Shown: positions 36,345 to 47,332, numbered from the stretch's first letter. The stretch: 64,000 bases of DNA from Cephalopachus bancanus (GCA_027257055.1 JAPVLO010000402.1:744001-808000); one strand, 5' to 3'. Notes: generated by a model not told the origin, from the sequence alone. Numbers and translations: made by a program.

Positions 36345-36560
36345 CGTTGATAATTGATTTTACTTTCATGATATATCTCAGATCTGTCTGTTCCCTCCAT
36401 CTGCACTATGGTCACCTGAATCCAAGCTGTTACCATCTCTTGACTGGACTAGATCAATAGCATCTTAACAGGTCTTTATGTTTCCGTGTTTGTGCCTTCT
36501 ACAGTCTGTTTTCCACATTTCAACCACAGTGCATTTCATACTGTATCCTAATCATGTTGC
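36345..36560 (+). mobile_element. L2 LINE, 5' fragment of a split copy
   Basis: Matches the conserved L2 stretch before the 3' end: CTTGACTGGACTAGATCAAT, CTTCTACAGTCTGTTTTCCA, CAACCACAGTGCATTTCATA, then TAATCATGTTGC. The match stops at the LTR start and resumes after it at 37075. Confidence 0.78.
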
Positions 36561-37074
36561 TGAATGCTGGGGATCTGGCAAAGGTCCAGTTGCTTGCCCA
36601 CAGAAAGCCAATCACTGAGACAATAAGTATTGCTCATATTCAATGAGTATTAGAGAAGTTTTTTGATGTGTGACATCAGCCAAGAGATGGGAGACAATCT
36701 AAAATCCATTTCTCCAGTCGATTAAAATTAAGGGTTTATGTAGCAGGGAAGAAATGTAATTACATGTGAGAAAACAGGAATTAGGGAGGGGTAAGGAAGA
36801 AAAGTTGGTCAACAGAAACTATATGTGTGAAAACAGGAATTAGGGAGGGGTCAGGAAGAGAAGCTGGTCAACAGAAAGCAGGTAGTAGATTCTGTTCTAA
36901 TGGATGAGTGGTCTGGTGTCTCCTTGTTCTGATGACTTAGTCTGATGGTCAGTTTTCTGAGAAAGGAACTCAGAACAAATGTAAATTTCTCAAGTTTTAA
37001 AACTGGGAGTGTCAATTTTTATGTTTATTCAAAAACCTTAAACATCAGATCTACGGCACGATTGGGCCGGTTTC
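36561..37074 (-). mobile_element. ERV1-like LTR inserted in L2
   Basis: Minus-strand LTR of about 514 bp with TGAAACCGGCCC-like start (TG) and CAGCATTCA end (CA). The U5 part (GTCTCAGTGATTGGCTTTCT) is typical of class I LTRs I know from primates. The U3 has a 59-bp tandem duplication. Its flanks are the two halves of one L2 element. No 4-6 bp target duplication was confirmed. Confidence 0.7.
36764..36881. repeat. 59-bp tandem duplication in LTR U3
   Basis: ATGTGAGAAAACAGGAATTA (36764) and ATGTGTGAAAACAGGAATTA (36823) start two units. Both contain GGGAGGGGT(A/C)AGGAAGA and TTGGTCAACAGAAA/CTGGTCAACAGAAA. The few mismatches suggest the duplication predates or is close to insertion. Confidence 0.9.
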
Positions 37075-37605
37075 AACCGTAAATTAGATCTTGTCTTTCC
37101 TCTGCTTACAACACTTCAGTCCTTTCTCAGTGTCTTCCAGAAAAAGTAATATGATCATATGCTTGCCTGCTCTGTCATTGCCTGGTATGCATCCTCACCC
37201 TGCTCTGTGCTCCATGAACACACAATGCCAGCTATGCTGGTCCTTCACTTCCCCCATAGCTACTCTCTGTTTCAGGGACTTCCCGGAAATTGCTAGGAAT
37301 ATTCTTAGCCACCTTTTTATGCTTACTGAACTCAAATTGATCTTTTTCAGACTTTTTACAAAATAATTTTTTCATCACCTCTAATTCAGTTCTTTGGTTT
37401 TCCTTCATGTGACATTTCACTCTCTGTAGCTATGTAATTAATTATGACACTATTTGTTTTGTCAAACAATTTTTTATTGTCAAATTTTTTGTCAAATTTT
37501 TATTTTCAAAATTCCGAACAGGGACACAACTCTATTGTTAACTACTGGCGCCCAGCACTAAGCACATACTATGCCCATAATAAATACTTGTTTAATTGAA
37601 TTGCA
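37075..37605 (+). mobile_element. L2 LINE, 3' fragment of a split copy
   Basis: Resumes the L2 at TTAGATCTTGTCTTTCCTCT and CTTCAGTCCTTTCTCAGTGT, and runs to the 3' end (GCCCAGCACTAAGCACATAC then AATAAATACTTGTTTAATTG near 37600). Together with 36345-36560 it is one ancient L2 copy. Confidence 0.75.
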
Positions 37606-38094
37606 TAAGATATGCACAGGAAAATGAAGAAAGGGGCTAGAGATATGATTAAGGAACCCATGCCCACACCCTGAGGTTTTCTCCAGGTGAGGATGTGGTT
37701 TTTCTGGTTCTTAGTTTAGTTTATAAGCTCTAACTAGAAGTGACTGTGATGTAGCAAAATTGGCCAGATGGAGGGAAGTGGGTACATCTGAGGAAATGCA
37801 GTTGAGTTAGTGTGGGCTTAGATGTAGGGACTGAAGGTGCTATATCACATCTGACTTTCTTATAGCTGGGTTTTCTCATTTGATCTTCATAATTCCTTGT
37901 CATGGGTAACATTGTCCTCATTATATCATTTGGGTTATATGGACAATATTCCCAGCAGCCTTACTCTCCACTGGAGAATCAACAGCTGGGGCAGGCCCCA
38001 TTGAGCGGGGCTGTCTTCTCTATGTGCCCACCTCACTTCTGAGAGGTTTATGTTTCCTTGGCTAATTACAATGATAACTTAACCCGATAGAGTA
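37606..38094. other. Intergenic sequence, no gene seen
   Basis: No repeat or gene recognised; this is the flank left of the class I provirus. Confidence 0.6.
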
Positions 38095-38768
38095 GGCAGG
38101 TTACTACAGGGAAATATCAGAACTGTAGGAGGCTAAAAGAAAAAGTCAGAAACCAGTGGAAATGCTTGCAAGCCTGCCCCAGTGTCAAGGTTGCTAGAAA
38201 GCTGAACAACAAAACAAAACCAAACAAAATTAAAATAATTCTCATCGAACATACCTGCTGCAGCCTACATCCCTTTTCTCAGATGTTTGTAGTTAAAAGC
38301 CAACCACCAAGGCTGGAACTAGCTTAGAGACTCCCTGGAGCACACATGTCAATAGCTAAGGTTAACTTAAGATAACCATGACCCACTGTAACCTTCAGTA
38401 TATGCTCATTAGAATGCTAAATAACATACCTTCCAACACCATGACAGCTCTAACCCTGTCCATTTATGGTAATAAATTGGGTGGTATATCACTTCCAGGA
38501 ATTGCCCACTCATTTCTTAGAAAAATCCATCCCTTTAAAAGAACATTCCACTCGTTCATTATTATAACTCACAGAAACTACAAGCCAGAGACCCTGAGTG
38601 CAACATTTTCTTGTGGTCACACCCTGAAGTTTGTACTATTCTGTTGCTTTCACTTTTAAAAAACTTGCTACTGCCTTGCTCCTTTTGGCTCACTCTGAAA
38701 TTCCTTTCTCCAATGAAGTTAAGTACTTACCATAGAGCACTGGTAACAGACACAGAACCATGGTAATA
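38095..38768 (+). repeat. 5' LTR of class I provirus
   Basis: Starts CGATAGAGTAGGCAGG (the 3' copy has the expected TG start). AATAAA lies at 38471-38476. The U5 contains TTTCACTTTTAAAAAACTTG followed by a TCACTCTGAAATTC block. It aligns along its whole length with 43437-44098, with clear divergence. The end near GGTAATAGA is approximate. Confidence 0.88.
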
Positions 38769-38773
38769 GATTT

Positions 38774-38791
38774 TGGTGACTCCCTGGGACT
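38774..38791 (+). other. Candidate primer-binding site
   Basis: TGGTGACTCCCTGGGACT lies a few bases after the 5' LTR, where a tRNA primer-binding site belongs. The TGGTG start recalls His/Phe-type sites of class I elements, but the rest is degraded and I cannot assign the tRNA. Confidence 0.4.
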
Positions 38792-39799
38792 CTAAAGTAA
38801 GACTTTTCCAGCCTCCAGTGAGTTCTGAAGCATTCACCTCCTGATGCTGGAGTGCTCTATCTCGTTGTGCCTAATTTATACTTGGCTATAGCTGATGCCG
38901 CTTGTCTCTCATTTCCTCCATGTTGCGAAGACTTTCAAGTCTTTTCTACTTTTCTTTTTTGGTCTCCTCACAAACCTTCTGACACATTTACAGCTAGACT
39001 CCTCCCAACCTCACAAAAGATTTGTGCTTAATATTCCATTCTAGGGTAAAGACTACAATCGTCCTACTTTCCTCTGACCATTTCTACTTTAGTGGACAAT
39101 GCTGCCTGTGACCTTGGCCTGGCCAGTTCTGTCCCAGGGTAATCTCCCAACCTCCTCCATGGCAGGTTCTTCCCTTATTTCATCTTGCTGGGTTCTTGCT
39201 TGTGAGTTGGTTAGACAATCTGGGTTGTTAGCTAGCTGAAAGCTAAGCTAATCACCGGCAGGCAGGAACTTAGAAATCCTTGGTGCTCTCTTGGTCTGAA
39301 CCCACTCGGTGGCAACCAAGGGTGCATGGACAGTGTTTGCCCACTTTCAGTGAACACGGGAATTCACTCTGGGTCCTCCATGAGCCCAGGGATGTTTGAT
39401 CCTTGGGGCTGCACATGCCAAGACTGGATATGGAACTGGGGATGCCTGACCCATCAGGTTGGACAAGAAGTTGGCACTGTTGAACCCCATGTGCAAAGGG
39501 ATGAGCTCTCCTTCTTTCTTCTCTAGATATGGGAGTTGGTTGTATTCAGGTGACTCTTGCAGGCAAGAAGTCAGCCTGGGACTTTATGTAATAAGCCTCC
39601 CTTCAGTCTTGTCTTTCTTTTCTAGATAAGGAAACAAGCTCATCCATTTCCATGAACACTCCACTGAGTTGTGTATTAAAACATTCGGACAGTCTGCCAC
39701 TAGACAGCCTTGAGAAGAAAAGAATGATTTTCTTTTGTAACATAGCCTCGCCTCAGTACAGACTGGTATACAGGGAGACATAGGCAACCAATGGGAGTT

Positions 39800-40331
39800 T
39801 TGTTATAAAGCCTACCAATTATGCTAAGATCAGAGTAATTACTCAGGAAGAAACTGATAATCTGTCTTTATTCCAGGTTAGATTAGTGAAGGCCCTAAAA
39901 AAAATGTACAAACATAGACTCTAACTCCCCATATGGACAGATAGTTATAAACACCCATTTCATTAGTCTGCTCTGGATAGCTGGAGGAAATTATAAAAAC
40001 TAGATTTGGGACCACAGAGCTCCTCACCTCAACTTCTGAGCACAGCTTTCTCAGTTTTTAATAATTGAGAATAGCCAGGGAGGAGCAACACAAGACTAAG
40101 GTAAAAGGCAAACCAAGCTGTTGACTACAGCAATTATTGGGGAACCACGTTGGGGGAGGTCGGGTGGTGACCCCAAACCAGAGGAAGCTTGCTTTAATTA
40201 TGGAGAACTGGGACATTGGAAAGGCAGATGCCCAAAGCCCCCAGCCTTGTGGACCATGCCATGAATGTAGACAAAAGGGCCATTGGAAACGGGCCTGCCC
40301 CAACCCCAAAATTCTGGCCATGTCCAACTGA
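39800..40331 (+). pseudogene. ERV gag remnant with two zinc knuckles
   Basis: Gag would form the viral core; only the capsid end and nucleocapsid are readable. The first knuckle (40190-40231) reads CFNYGELGHWKGRC: its second Cys is replaced by Tyr. The second (40257-40298) reads CHECRQKGHWKRAC and is a perfect CX2CX4HX4C. The knuckles are in different frames, so a frameshift separates them. The capsid part upstream (near 39850-40130) is full of stops, and the matrix region between 38800 and 39800 is not recognisable. Not functional. Confidence 0.82.
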
Positions 40332-40720
40332 AGGGGCTCACAGTCTTCGATGGTTCTCTAATGGATCATTGCTATATATAACTGGGGGAAAGCCTAGTAG
40401 GGTTATACCTCAACCCTCAAGGTGGCAGAAAGGCCCACTACCCTCTTGTTTGATGCTTTCTTTTGTTTTCTCTCTTTTGCTGCCCTGCCCTGGACCTTTC
40501 TCTAGTAAAACCTGCTCAGTGGTTAGCGTCAACAGGAAATCCCAGGTACATTATTTATCTCAGTCTTTTACTTATATCTGGAAAACTTAATTTATAAGTC
40601 ATAGATGTTTAATAAAGCCTGAATGTCCAATCCCCTTATTGGGAAAGGACTTCCTTAAGGTGCTGGGTGCCATCATGGTTTTGCTGGAACAGAAGAGAAT
40701 CTTCTAGATAACCTAATCTC
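40332..40720 (+). pseudogene. ERV protease remnant
   Basis: A stretch reading LIGKDFLKVLGA-like (exactly PLLGKDFLKVLGAIMVL near 40632-40690) matches the end of class I retroviral proteases. The active-site triad region upstream is not clear. Stops interrupt it. Its position directly after nucleocapsid fits the gag-pro-pol order. Confidence 0.6.
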
Positions 40721-40879
40721 AATAGCCCTGAGGTTACTCTTATGACTTGCCAAACCGTAGATCCCATCTCTAATGCCTATGCAGGACAACACAAAGCTTC
40801 AACACTCATATATAAAAACCATAGAATAAGTATACAACAGCAGGCCAAACCTCAAGGACCTACCACTAGAGAATCCAAA

Positions 40880-41260
40880 CTATATTTTGCTTACTGACAG
40901 AAGTAGCTTTGTCTACAGAGGGAATTGGAAAGCAGGTTGTGCTGCTCTAAGCCTCTCTGAGACCATTGATACAGGAGTTCTTTAAAGGAACACTTCAACC
41001 CAAAAAGTCAGCGCTAATAGCCCTAACTTGAACTCTAAAGCTGACAGAGGGATCCTTAATAAATATCTATACAGATTTAAAGCATTCATTTATGGTCCCA
41101 CAAGTTTATTCTGCCATTTGAAAAAAGAGGGGACTCCTCACAACAAAAAATTTCCCCCCAAAACACACACGTAGAAATCTTATGTCTCTTTGAGGCTGAA
41201 CGGTGGCACTGAAACAGTCACAGAAATACATTACAAGAGACATCAAAAAATCGCACAAGG
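40880..41260 (+). pseudogene. ERV RNase H remnant
   Basis: LTDRSSFVYRGNWKAGCAAL (near 40890) corresponds to the start of retroviral RNase H (TDGS motif, here TDRS; Asp codon 40896-40898). It continues with TSAQKSALIALT and INIYTDLKHSF (normally YTDSKYAF). Several stops. Less than 200 bp separates it from the protease end, so the RT domain (about 1 kb or more in related viruses) is missing. Confidence 0.75.
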
Positions 41261-42770
41261 GTCAACAGAGGTAACCTTCTGGCTAATACTACTTGCAGAT
41301 AACTCAAAAACAAGCCACTAGTAAGTGATCATCCCTTTCTATCTTCCTCTCCCAGTAACTCTTTGGCTCTTAAGTATAATAAATCAAAGAAAATAAAAAG
41401 GGCATACGATAAAGAACTTAACAAACAAACAAAACAAAAAAATTTTGGAAGAATGGTAAGAACTAAATGGAAAAAAGCCCTTGCCCCAAAAGTCAACAAT
41501 GACCTCGTTAAAGGAATACATAGTTCCTCCACCTAGAAAGGCGAGTCATGACCTCCTTACTTAACAAACCTTTTTTTTTAAAGTCAGGATCTCAGTCTGT
41601 ACTGGCATGATCACAGCTTACTGCAGCTTTGACCTCCTGGGCTCAGGCGATCCTTCTGCCTCAGCCTCCTGAATAGTTGGGACTACAGGGGTGCACCACC
41701 ATGCCTAACTAATTTTTTTATTTTTTGTAGAGATGAGGTCTCACTATGTTGCCTGTGCTGGTCTTGAACTCCTGGGCTCAAGCAGTGCTAGGATTGCAGG
41801 TGTGAACCACTGCACCGGCCTCTATTTTTTAAATAAAGGAATTAACTGCCACCGTCTCCCAAGTATCCACATCCTGCCCTTTATGTTCCAAAAATAATCC
41901 CCAAAGATGCCTCAGTCTCCACCTTTGACACAGTCAATCCAAAGACCAAAATGTCCTGCATAGGACTGACAGATATACTTCACTCAAATGCCTTCCTCAA
42001 AAGGATTAAAATACTTACTGGTCTTTGTGGATAATTTTACTGGCTGGGCTTAACCCCCCCCCACCAATAGAGGTAACAAAATTTCCCCTCAAAGAAATAA
42101 TTCCAAGGTTTGGTCTTCCTCAGTCTTTATAGCCTAACAACAAACTTTGTGTCTAGAGTCGTACTGGAGGTAACAAGTGCTGCGGGTATCACTTATCATC
42201 TTTATTCTACTTGAAAACCCCAATCCTCAAAAAAGGTAGAAAGAGCTAATCAAACCTTTAAAAGGGTCTTAATAAAACTTTGTCAAGAATCTACAAGCTC
42301 CTAAATTCAGGTGTTGCCTATTGTCTTGCCTCATGTTAAGATGACTCCAAAAGCTGAGCTACAACTTAGTTCTGTTAAAATAACATGTGGAATGCCATTT
42401 CTAACTAATAGCCTGATTATAAACCCCGAAATCCAGAGCCTCCTGACATACATCATTAATTTGGGTCCTGACATACAGGAAACATGGTAACCAAGTCTAC
42501 CCCAAACCTTCCCGTGCTCCACCCACCCCAAAGGTGTGGCCTAGAGACCAGATCCTCCTCAAAACATGGGAAGAGAAAAATCCTTAAAATCAGTTGCTTC
42601 CTGCATGGGTAAAACCTTACACAATACTTCTTAGTGGCCCCATAACAGTCAAGTTCCAGGGTAACAAAAAAAAGACAACTCTCAGAATTCTCAGCCTACA
42701 ACCACAGACCTGGAACCTGTAAACAGCCTGAAGTTCCTTTCCAAAAGAAAGCCTCCAAAAACTATCAAAG
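41261..42770 (+). pseudogene. ERV integrase remnant, interrupted by AluJ
   Basis: After the AluJ the zinc-binding end is seen (SCPLCSKNNP near 41867). The catalytic core follows with VFVDNFTGWA (first Asp codon 42030-42032) and a KVERANQTFK block that keeps the catalytic Glu. The second Asp lies where PNNKLCV replaces an SDNGPAF-type motif, so it is lost. The C-terminal part (near 42540-42690) reads as VWPRDQILLKTW and LLPAWVKPYTILLSGPITVK, the GPY/F-type domain of class I integrases. Multiple stops. Confidence 0.78.
41572..41821 (-). mobile_element. AluJ-like SINE inside ERV integrase
   Basis: Older dimeric Alu without the A-box deletion (antisense GATTGCAGGTGTGAACCAC). The right-arm end near the T-tract is shortened and the left arm lacks a segment around AGTGCTAGG. 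It splits the integrase zinc-binding region, so it postdates the provirus. Confidence 0.88.
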
Positions 42771-42779
42771 AAAAATAAA

Positions 42780-43436
42780 TACTACTCCAACACCAGATTA
42801 CTCTTCTTACACTTGCATGTTTTTGCTATCTGAGTAATATTAAAGCTTACAATCCTCCACAAACACACATAAGTAACTGCCTTACCACACAAGAAAAACT
42901 CAACATTTTTTTCCCTTTCATACTTAATATTATAATAACAATAGTCAGATATAAATGGGCTGCCTCTGTCTCTGCAAGGACAATATACAATACTCCTCCT
43001 AGGAAAACAGACTTTTGCCCTTACGAAATATAAACATTTGTTTATAAAATGCTTATGCTCCATATATACTTAATAAAATTGAGCATTTCTCATCCAAACT
43101 GGAATAGCAATTTCTATCTCCAATTTGGGGGCCTTGTCTTTTCAATATTTTAATTAGATTCATGGCTTCTAGGCTCCAGAATTTCCAACTCCACATAATG
43201 TTGCAACAAAAGTTTCATTCTGTTTTTCTAAAGGAATCAGTTCCCATCAATCTACATAATGAAATGACAATAAAATTCCATGCCTACAACCCTAGCCAAA
43301 AATCACATGTAGGTTTGGACTTCAATAGTTAGAGTCAACACCCACTTTCAGCTTAAAACAGCTACAGGAAAAAAAAAATCCTTCATCCCTTGGATTCCCT
43401 AAAAGAATTTAGGGTCCGGAATTCTTGAGTGGGGAT
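42780..43436 (+). pseudogene. ERV env remnant (ends only)
   Basis: A hydrophobic start-like stretch lies near 42800-42840. A TM-tail-like stretch near 43125-43215 reads PCLFNILIRFMASRLQNFQL, typical of the end of class I env TM subunits. Almost all of SU and the fusion region are absent. The 60 bp before the 3' LTR include GAGTGGGGA, a poor polypurine tract. Confidence 0.55.
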
Positions 43437-44098
43437 TGATAGAGTAGGCAGGTTAGAGTAGGGAAATATCAGGACTGTAGGAAAAGTCAAAAACCAGTGA
43501 AAGCTCTTAAAAATATGCTCCAGTTTCAAGGCTGCTGAACATTAAAAAAAAAAATTAGAATAAGTCTTACCCAACATAGCTGCTGCAGCCTATATCCTCC
43601 TTCTCAGTATGTTTGTGGTTAAAAACCAACCACTAAGACAGGTACTAACTAGAGACATCCTGGAGCACACACATCAATAGCCAAGGTTACCCTAAGATAA
43701 TCACTACCTATTTTTACCTTCATTATATGCTCATTGGCATTATAAATTACTACCCTCCAGCACCATGACTGCTCTGACCCTGCCCATTTACAGTAATAAA
43801 TTGAGTGGCACCCCAATTCTAGGAATTGCTTATCCATTTCTTAGAAAAATCTACTTCTTTAATAGAATATTCACTCCCTCATTATTATAGCTCACAAAAA
43901 CCACAAGCAAAAGATCCCCACTAGGACACTTCCTTGTGTTCACTCACACTTCACTCTGCTGCGTGTACTATTCTGTTACTTTCACTTTTAAGAAACTTGC
44001 TAACTGTCTTACTACTTTCAATTCACTCTGAAATTCTTTTCTGTGGCAAAGTCAAGAATTTGGGACAGAACACGGGTAACACAGAATCCCAGTAACTA
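43437..44098 (+). repeat. 3' LTR of class I provirus
   Basis: Begins TGATAGAGTAGGCAGG. TATAAATT at 43741-43748 and AATAAA at 43795-43800. U5 has TTTCACTTTTAAGAAACTTG and a CGGGTAACA-type run near 44074-44082. Pairs with 38095-38768. Confidence 0.88.
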
Positions 44099-44553
44099 AC
44101 TTACAGGGGATGTTAGGGGTGGGCTAGGGAGAAGAGTAATATTGTCTCTCTTCCCTCATGTCTGTAACCCATGTGAAATATGAAGATACAAAAGAAAATC
44201 TAAAATCTAAAAACAGTTATCTGAGACGTAAAAGCTTAAAATGTAGCTATAATTATTAAGCTGTACCCTTGCCAGAGTAATGGTACCCTACTCTCAGAGA
44301 GAGAAAGCATTTGCTAAAATGTGTGCCATAAAATGGTTTTTCATTTTTTCTGGTACATAGAGCTGAGAGGTGTTTGGGGGCTTTGGACCTTGACATTTCT
44401 CTTATGTTCTTGTGGCACATTATAATTTACTTTGTCAGCATGCCCCAGACCATTGCTGATTGATCTTGGTTGTATGCATACAATAGATCAAGTGGAAATT
44501 GAGGCATAGTTTCTTTAGAATTATCATGGACTCCATGACTTAAAAGTCTTTAA
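44099..44553. other. Intergenic sequence, no gene seen
   Basis: Flank right of the provirus; no feature recognised. Confidence 0.6.
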
Positions 44554-44673
44554 AGGCTGAGGTGGAAGGATTGCTGGAGCCCAGCAGGTCGAGGCTGCGG
44601 TGGCTGGGAGCGGCCACTGCACTCCAGTCTGGGCGACAGAGTGAGACTCCAAATCAAAAAAATAAACAAATAA
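44554..44673 (+). mobile_element. Alu right-arm fragment (5' truncated)
   Basis: Only the right monomer from AAGGCTGAGGTGGAAGG to the tail is present (AATCAAAAAAATAAACAAAT). The body keeps lineage-specific features such as CAGCAGGTCGAGGCTGCGGT. The abrupt start suggests 5' truncation at insertion. No clear duplication. Confidence 0.9.
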
Positions 44674-45052
44674 AGTGAATAGATAGTTTTGGTTAAGAAA
44701 ACAGCAAACAATGCTAAGAACAAGAGAAGATGCCATTGTTAATTGTTAAGAAAAACGAGTTTCAACAACAATTAAATTAACAGGTTCATAAACAGTTACC
44801 TGTTACCATGAAGGATAAACCCAACTACTAGGGTTGCAGTTCAGTTAAACTTTTTGTTAAGTTCTTAAGAAAAAAAACTAAACTTTCCCTGATTGGTATA
44901 TATGAGTAAAACGGAAACTTTCTAGTCATATTATTTTTCTCTGCACATGAAATTTTGAAATGATCAACTCCCCATGTTATGGCTCCTTAAGCATATACAC
45001 AAGGAAGATCTCCCAAAAAACCCTGGAATTTATTTATAAAAAATTGTGTATT
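44674..45052. other. Intergenic sequence, no gene seen
   Basis: No feature recognised; left flank of the L1-C insertion. Confidence 0.6.
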
Positions 45053-45068
45053 TATTCTTACATGTTTA

Positions 45069-45142
45069 TCTATTTTTTGCACCTCCACTTTAATAAACTC
45101 ATATTTTATTTATCTATTTTGCTAGTGTACAATGATTTAAAC
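45069..45142 (-). other. Probable 3'-transduced flank of L1-C
   Basis: Non-L1 sequence inside the target duplication. On the L1 sense strand it has AATAAA (45105-45110 complement), then exactly 26 nt, then a short A-run (T6 at 45073-45078) before the duplication. That is the layout expected if L1 transcription read through to a downstream polyadenylation site and the extra RNA was copied. Confidence 0.7.
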
Positions 45143-45438
45143 TTTTTTTTTGTTTTTGAGTTGGCATCTTACTCTGTTGCCCAGGTTGGAGTGCAGAGGC
45201 ACGCTCACGGCCACCGCAGCCTCGATCTGCTGGGTTTAGGCGATCCTTCCATCTCAGCCTTCCAAGTAGTGGGAACTACAGATGCACACCACCACGCCCG
45301 GCTAATTTTTGTGATTTATTGTAGAGACGAGGACTCACCATATTGCCCAGGCTGGTCTTGAACCCCCAGGCTCAGACAATCCACTCACCTCAACCTCCCA
45401 AAGTGCTGGGATTACAGGCTGAGTCACCGTGTCCGGCC
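45143..45438 (-). mobile_element. Alu SINE, older lineage-specific type, at L1-C 3' end
   Basis: Complete diverged Alu with the A-box deletion (CTCAGCCTGTAATCC in sense) but the ancestral AGCACTTTGG. It sits exactly between the L1-C 3' end and the transduced flank. It either was part of the transduced sequence or inserted later into the L1 tail. No clear duplication of its own was found. Confidence 0.92.
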
Positions 45439-45820
45439 TAAAATTTTATTTTATTACAGGAATGTGGGGCACAAGTGAGGATTTACTACATAAGTAGACT
45501 ATATGCAGGTGAATTTTAGGCTTCTTACTCCCTCTGGTAACGAAGCAAGTGCACTTTGTGTTGTCATGTGTTTTCTACTCTCCTACCTCCTTTCCTCTCC
45601 TAGTAGAGCCTAGTGACTGCTGATTCCACCCTTGACTAATGTTCAAGGTCCACTTATGAGAACGTGGTGTTTAAATCTTTGTTTCAGTGACAGTTCACTT
45701 AATATAATGGCCTCCAACTCCATCCAATTTGCTGCAAAGTCCATAATTTTGTTCTTCTTTATGGCTGCACAATATTTCACCATGTATATGTACCACTTTT
45801 TCTTTATCCAGTTCACTTTC

Positions 45821-46035
45821 TTATTTTTTTTCACCTTTTCCTTTTTCTTTTTTTTTTTTCATCTTATTTTTTTTGTTGGGAGGGGAGTAGTTTGTTTCTT
45901 TTTGAGACTGGGATCTTGCTCTGTTTGTTGCCCAGGCTGTAGTGCAGTGGTGTGATCTTAGCTCACTACAGCCTTGATCTCCTGGGCTCAAGCAATCCTC
46001 CTGTCTCAGCCTCTCAAATAGCTAGGTATCCAGGC
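45821..46035 (-). mobile_element. FLAM (free left Alu monomer) inside L1-C
   Basis: A single left monomer (GAGACTGGGATCTTGCTCTG to AGCTAGGTATCCAGGCC) with a long degenerate T-rich tail. A 7-bp duplication CACTTTC flanks it (45814-45820 and 46036-46042), and the L1 reads through continuously without it. Confidence 0.85.
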
Positions 46036-47058
46036 CACTTTCAGTGGGCAGTAGGGTTGGTTCCATGTTTTTGCTACTGTGAACAGTGTGGCAATAAACG
46101 TGTGTGCAGGACTTTTTTTTTTTTTAGAATGATTTGTGTTCCTCCAGATATATTCCTAGGAGAGGGATTGCTGGATTGTATGGAAAGCCAATTTCTATTT
46201 CTTTTAGGCATTGCCACACTGCTTTCCATAGTGACTGAACTAGCTTGTACTCCCACCAAGTGTAGAAGTGCTTCCCTTTCTCCACACCTGCACCAGCATT
46301 TGTTGTTTTTGACTGATTAATGATAGCCATCCTTACCATAGTTAGGTGGTATCTCATTCTAGTTTAGATTTGCATTTCTTTGATGATTAGTGAGGTTGAA
46401 CATTTTTTCATGTGTCTGTTGGCTGCTTGTATGTTTTTGAGAAGTATTTGTTCATTTTCTTTGCCTGATTTTTAATGGGATTTTTTTGTCTTCAGTTCAT
46501 TTGAGTTTCTTGTAGATCTTGAATGTTGGGCCTTTGTCAGATAAATAGTTTGCAATTTTTTATATTTTTTTATTTTTTTTACCATTCTGTGGGTTATCTA
46601 TTTTCTTGATGGTTTCTTTTGCTGTGCAAAGGCTTTTCAGTTTGATTGAGGTTCCATCTCTCTACCTTAGCTTTTACGGTATTTATTTTTGGTGACTTGG
46701 TTAATAATTTGTTGCCCACTCTGCTGTGCATAAGGATGTTCCCTACTTTTTCTTCTAGGATTCTTATAGTTTGAGGTTTTACTTTTAGGTCTTTGTTCCA
46801 TTTAGAGTTGACGTCTATATTTGGTGATAGGTAGGGATCAGTTTCATTCTGCATGTGGTCAGTCAGTTTTCCCAGCACCATTTGCTAAATAAAGTCTCCT
46901 TTCCACAGTGATTGCTATTGGTGGCTTTGTCAAGGATGAATTGATTGAGAGACTGTGATTTCGCTTCCAGAATCCCTGTCCTGTTCCATTGGTCTGTGTG
47001 CCTATTTTTGTACTAATATCAGGCTATTTTGATTACTGCAGCTTTGTAACAAAATTTA

Positions 47059-47332
47059 GCCTGGATGTGGTGGCTCATGCCTATAATCCCAGTACTTTGG
47101 GAGGTTGAGGTGAGAGGATTGCCTGAGCCCATGTGTTCGAGATCAGGCTAGGCAACTTGGCAAGACCTCATCTCTACAATAAATAAAAAATTAGCTGGGT
47201 GTGGTGGAATGTGCCTGTAGTTCCAGCTACTTGGAAGGCTGAGGCAGAAGTATCACCTGAGTCTAGCAGGTCAAGGCTGTGGTGGCCATGGGAGACAGAG
47301 TGAGACTCTGACTCAAAAAAAAAAAAAAAAAA
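47059..47332 (+). mobile_element. Alu SINE without A-box deletion, inside L1-C
   Basis: Dimeric Alu with intact A-box spacing (GGCTCATGCCTATAATCCC) and AGTACTTTGG, yet with the ACTTGGCAAGACC left arm and ACAATAAAT linker shared with the lineage-specific copies. An 8-bp duplication AAAATTTA flanks it. It looks like an ancestral form of the local lineage. Confidence 0.93.

Larger units (their letters stand above)
38095..44098 (+). mobile_element. Class I (gammaretrovirus-like) ERV provirus, decayed
   Basis: About 6 kb with two related LTRs (38095-38768 and 43437-44098) in direct orientation. Between them, in order, lie a candidate primer-binding site, gag nucleocapsid, protease, RNase H, integrase and an env tail. 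The LTRs differ at many positions, so the insertion is old. The interior has stops, frameshifts, a missing RT core and most of env missing, plus an AluJ at 41572-41821. The zinc-knuckle pair and the U5 style resemble class I (HERV-H-like) elements; the family is not fixed. Target duplication unclear. Confidence 0.88.

Noticed and set aside
38095..44098. Target-site duplication for the class I provirus
   Set aside because: Candidate flanks (CTTAAC before, CTTAC after) do not match exactly and the LTR ends are uncertain.
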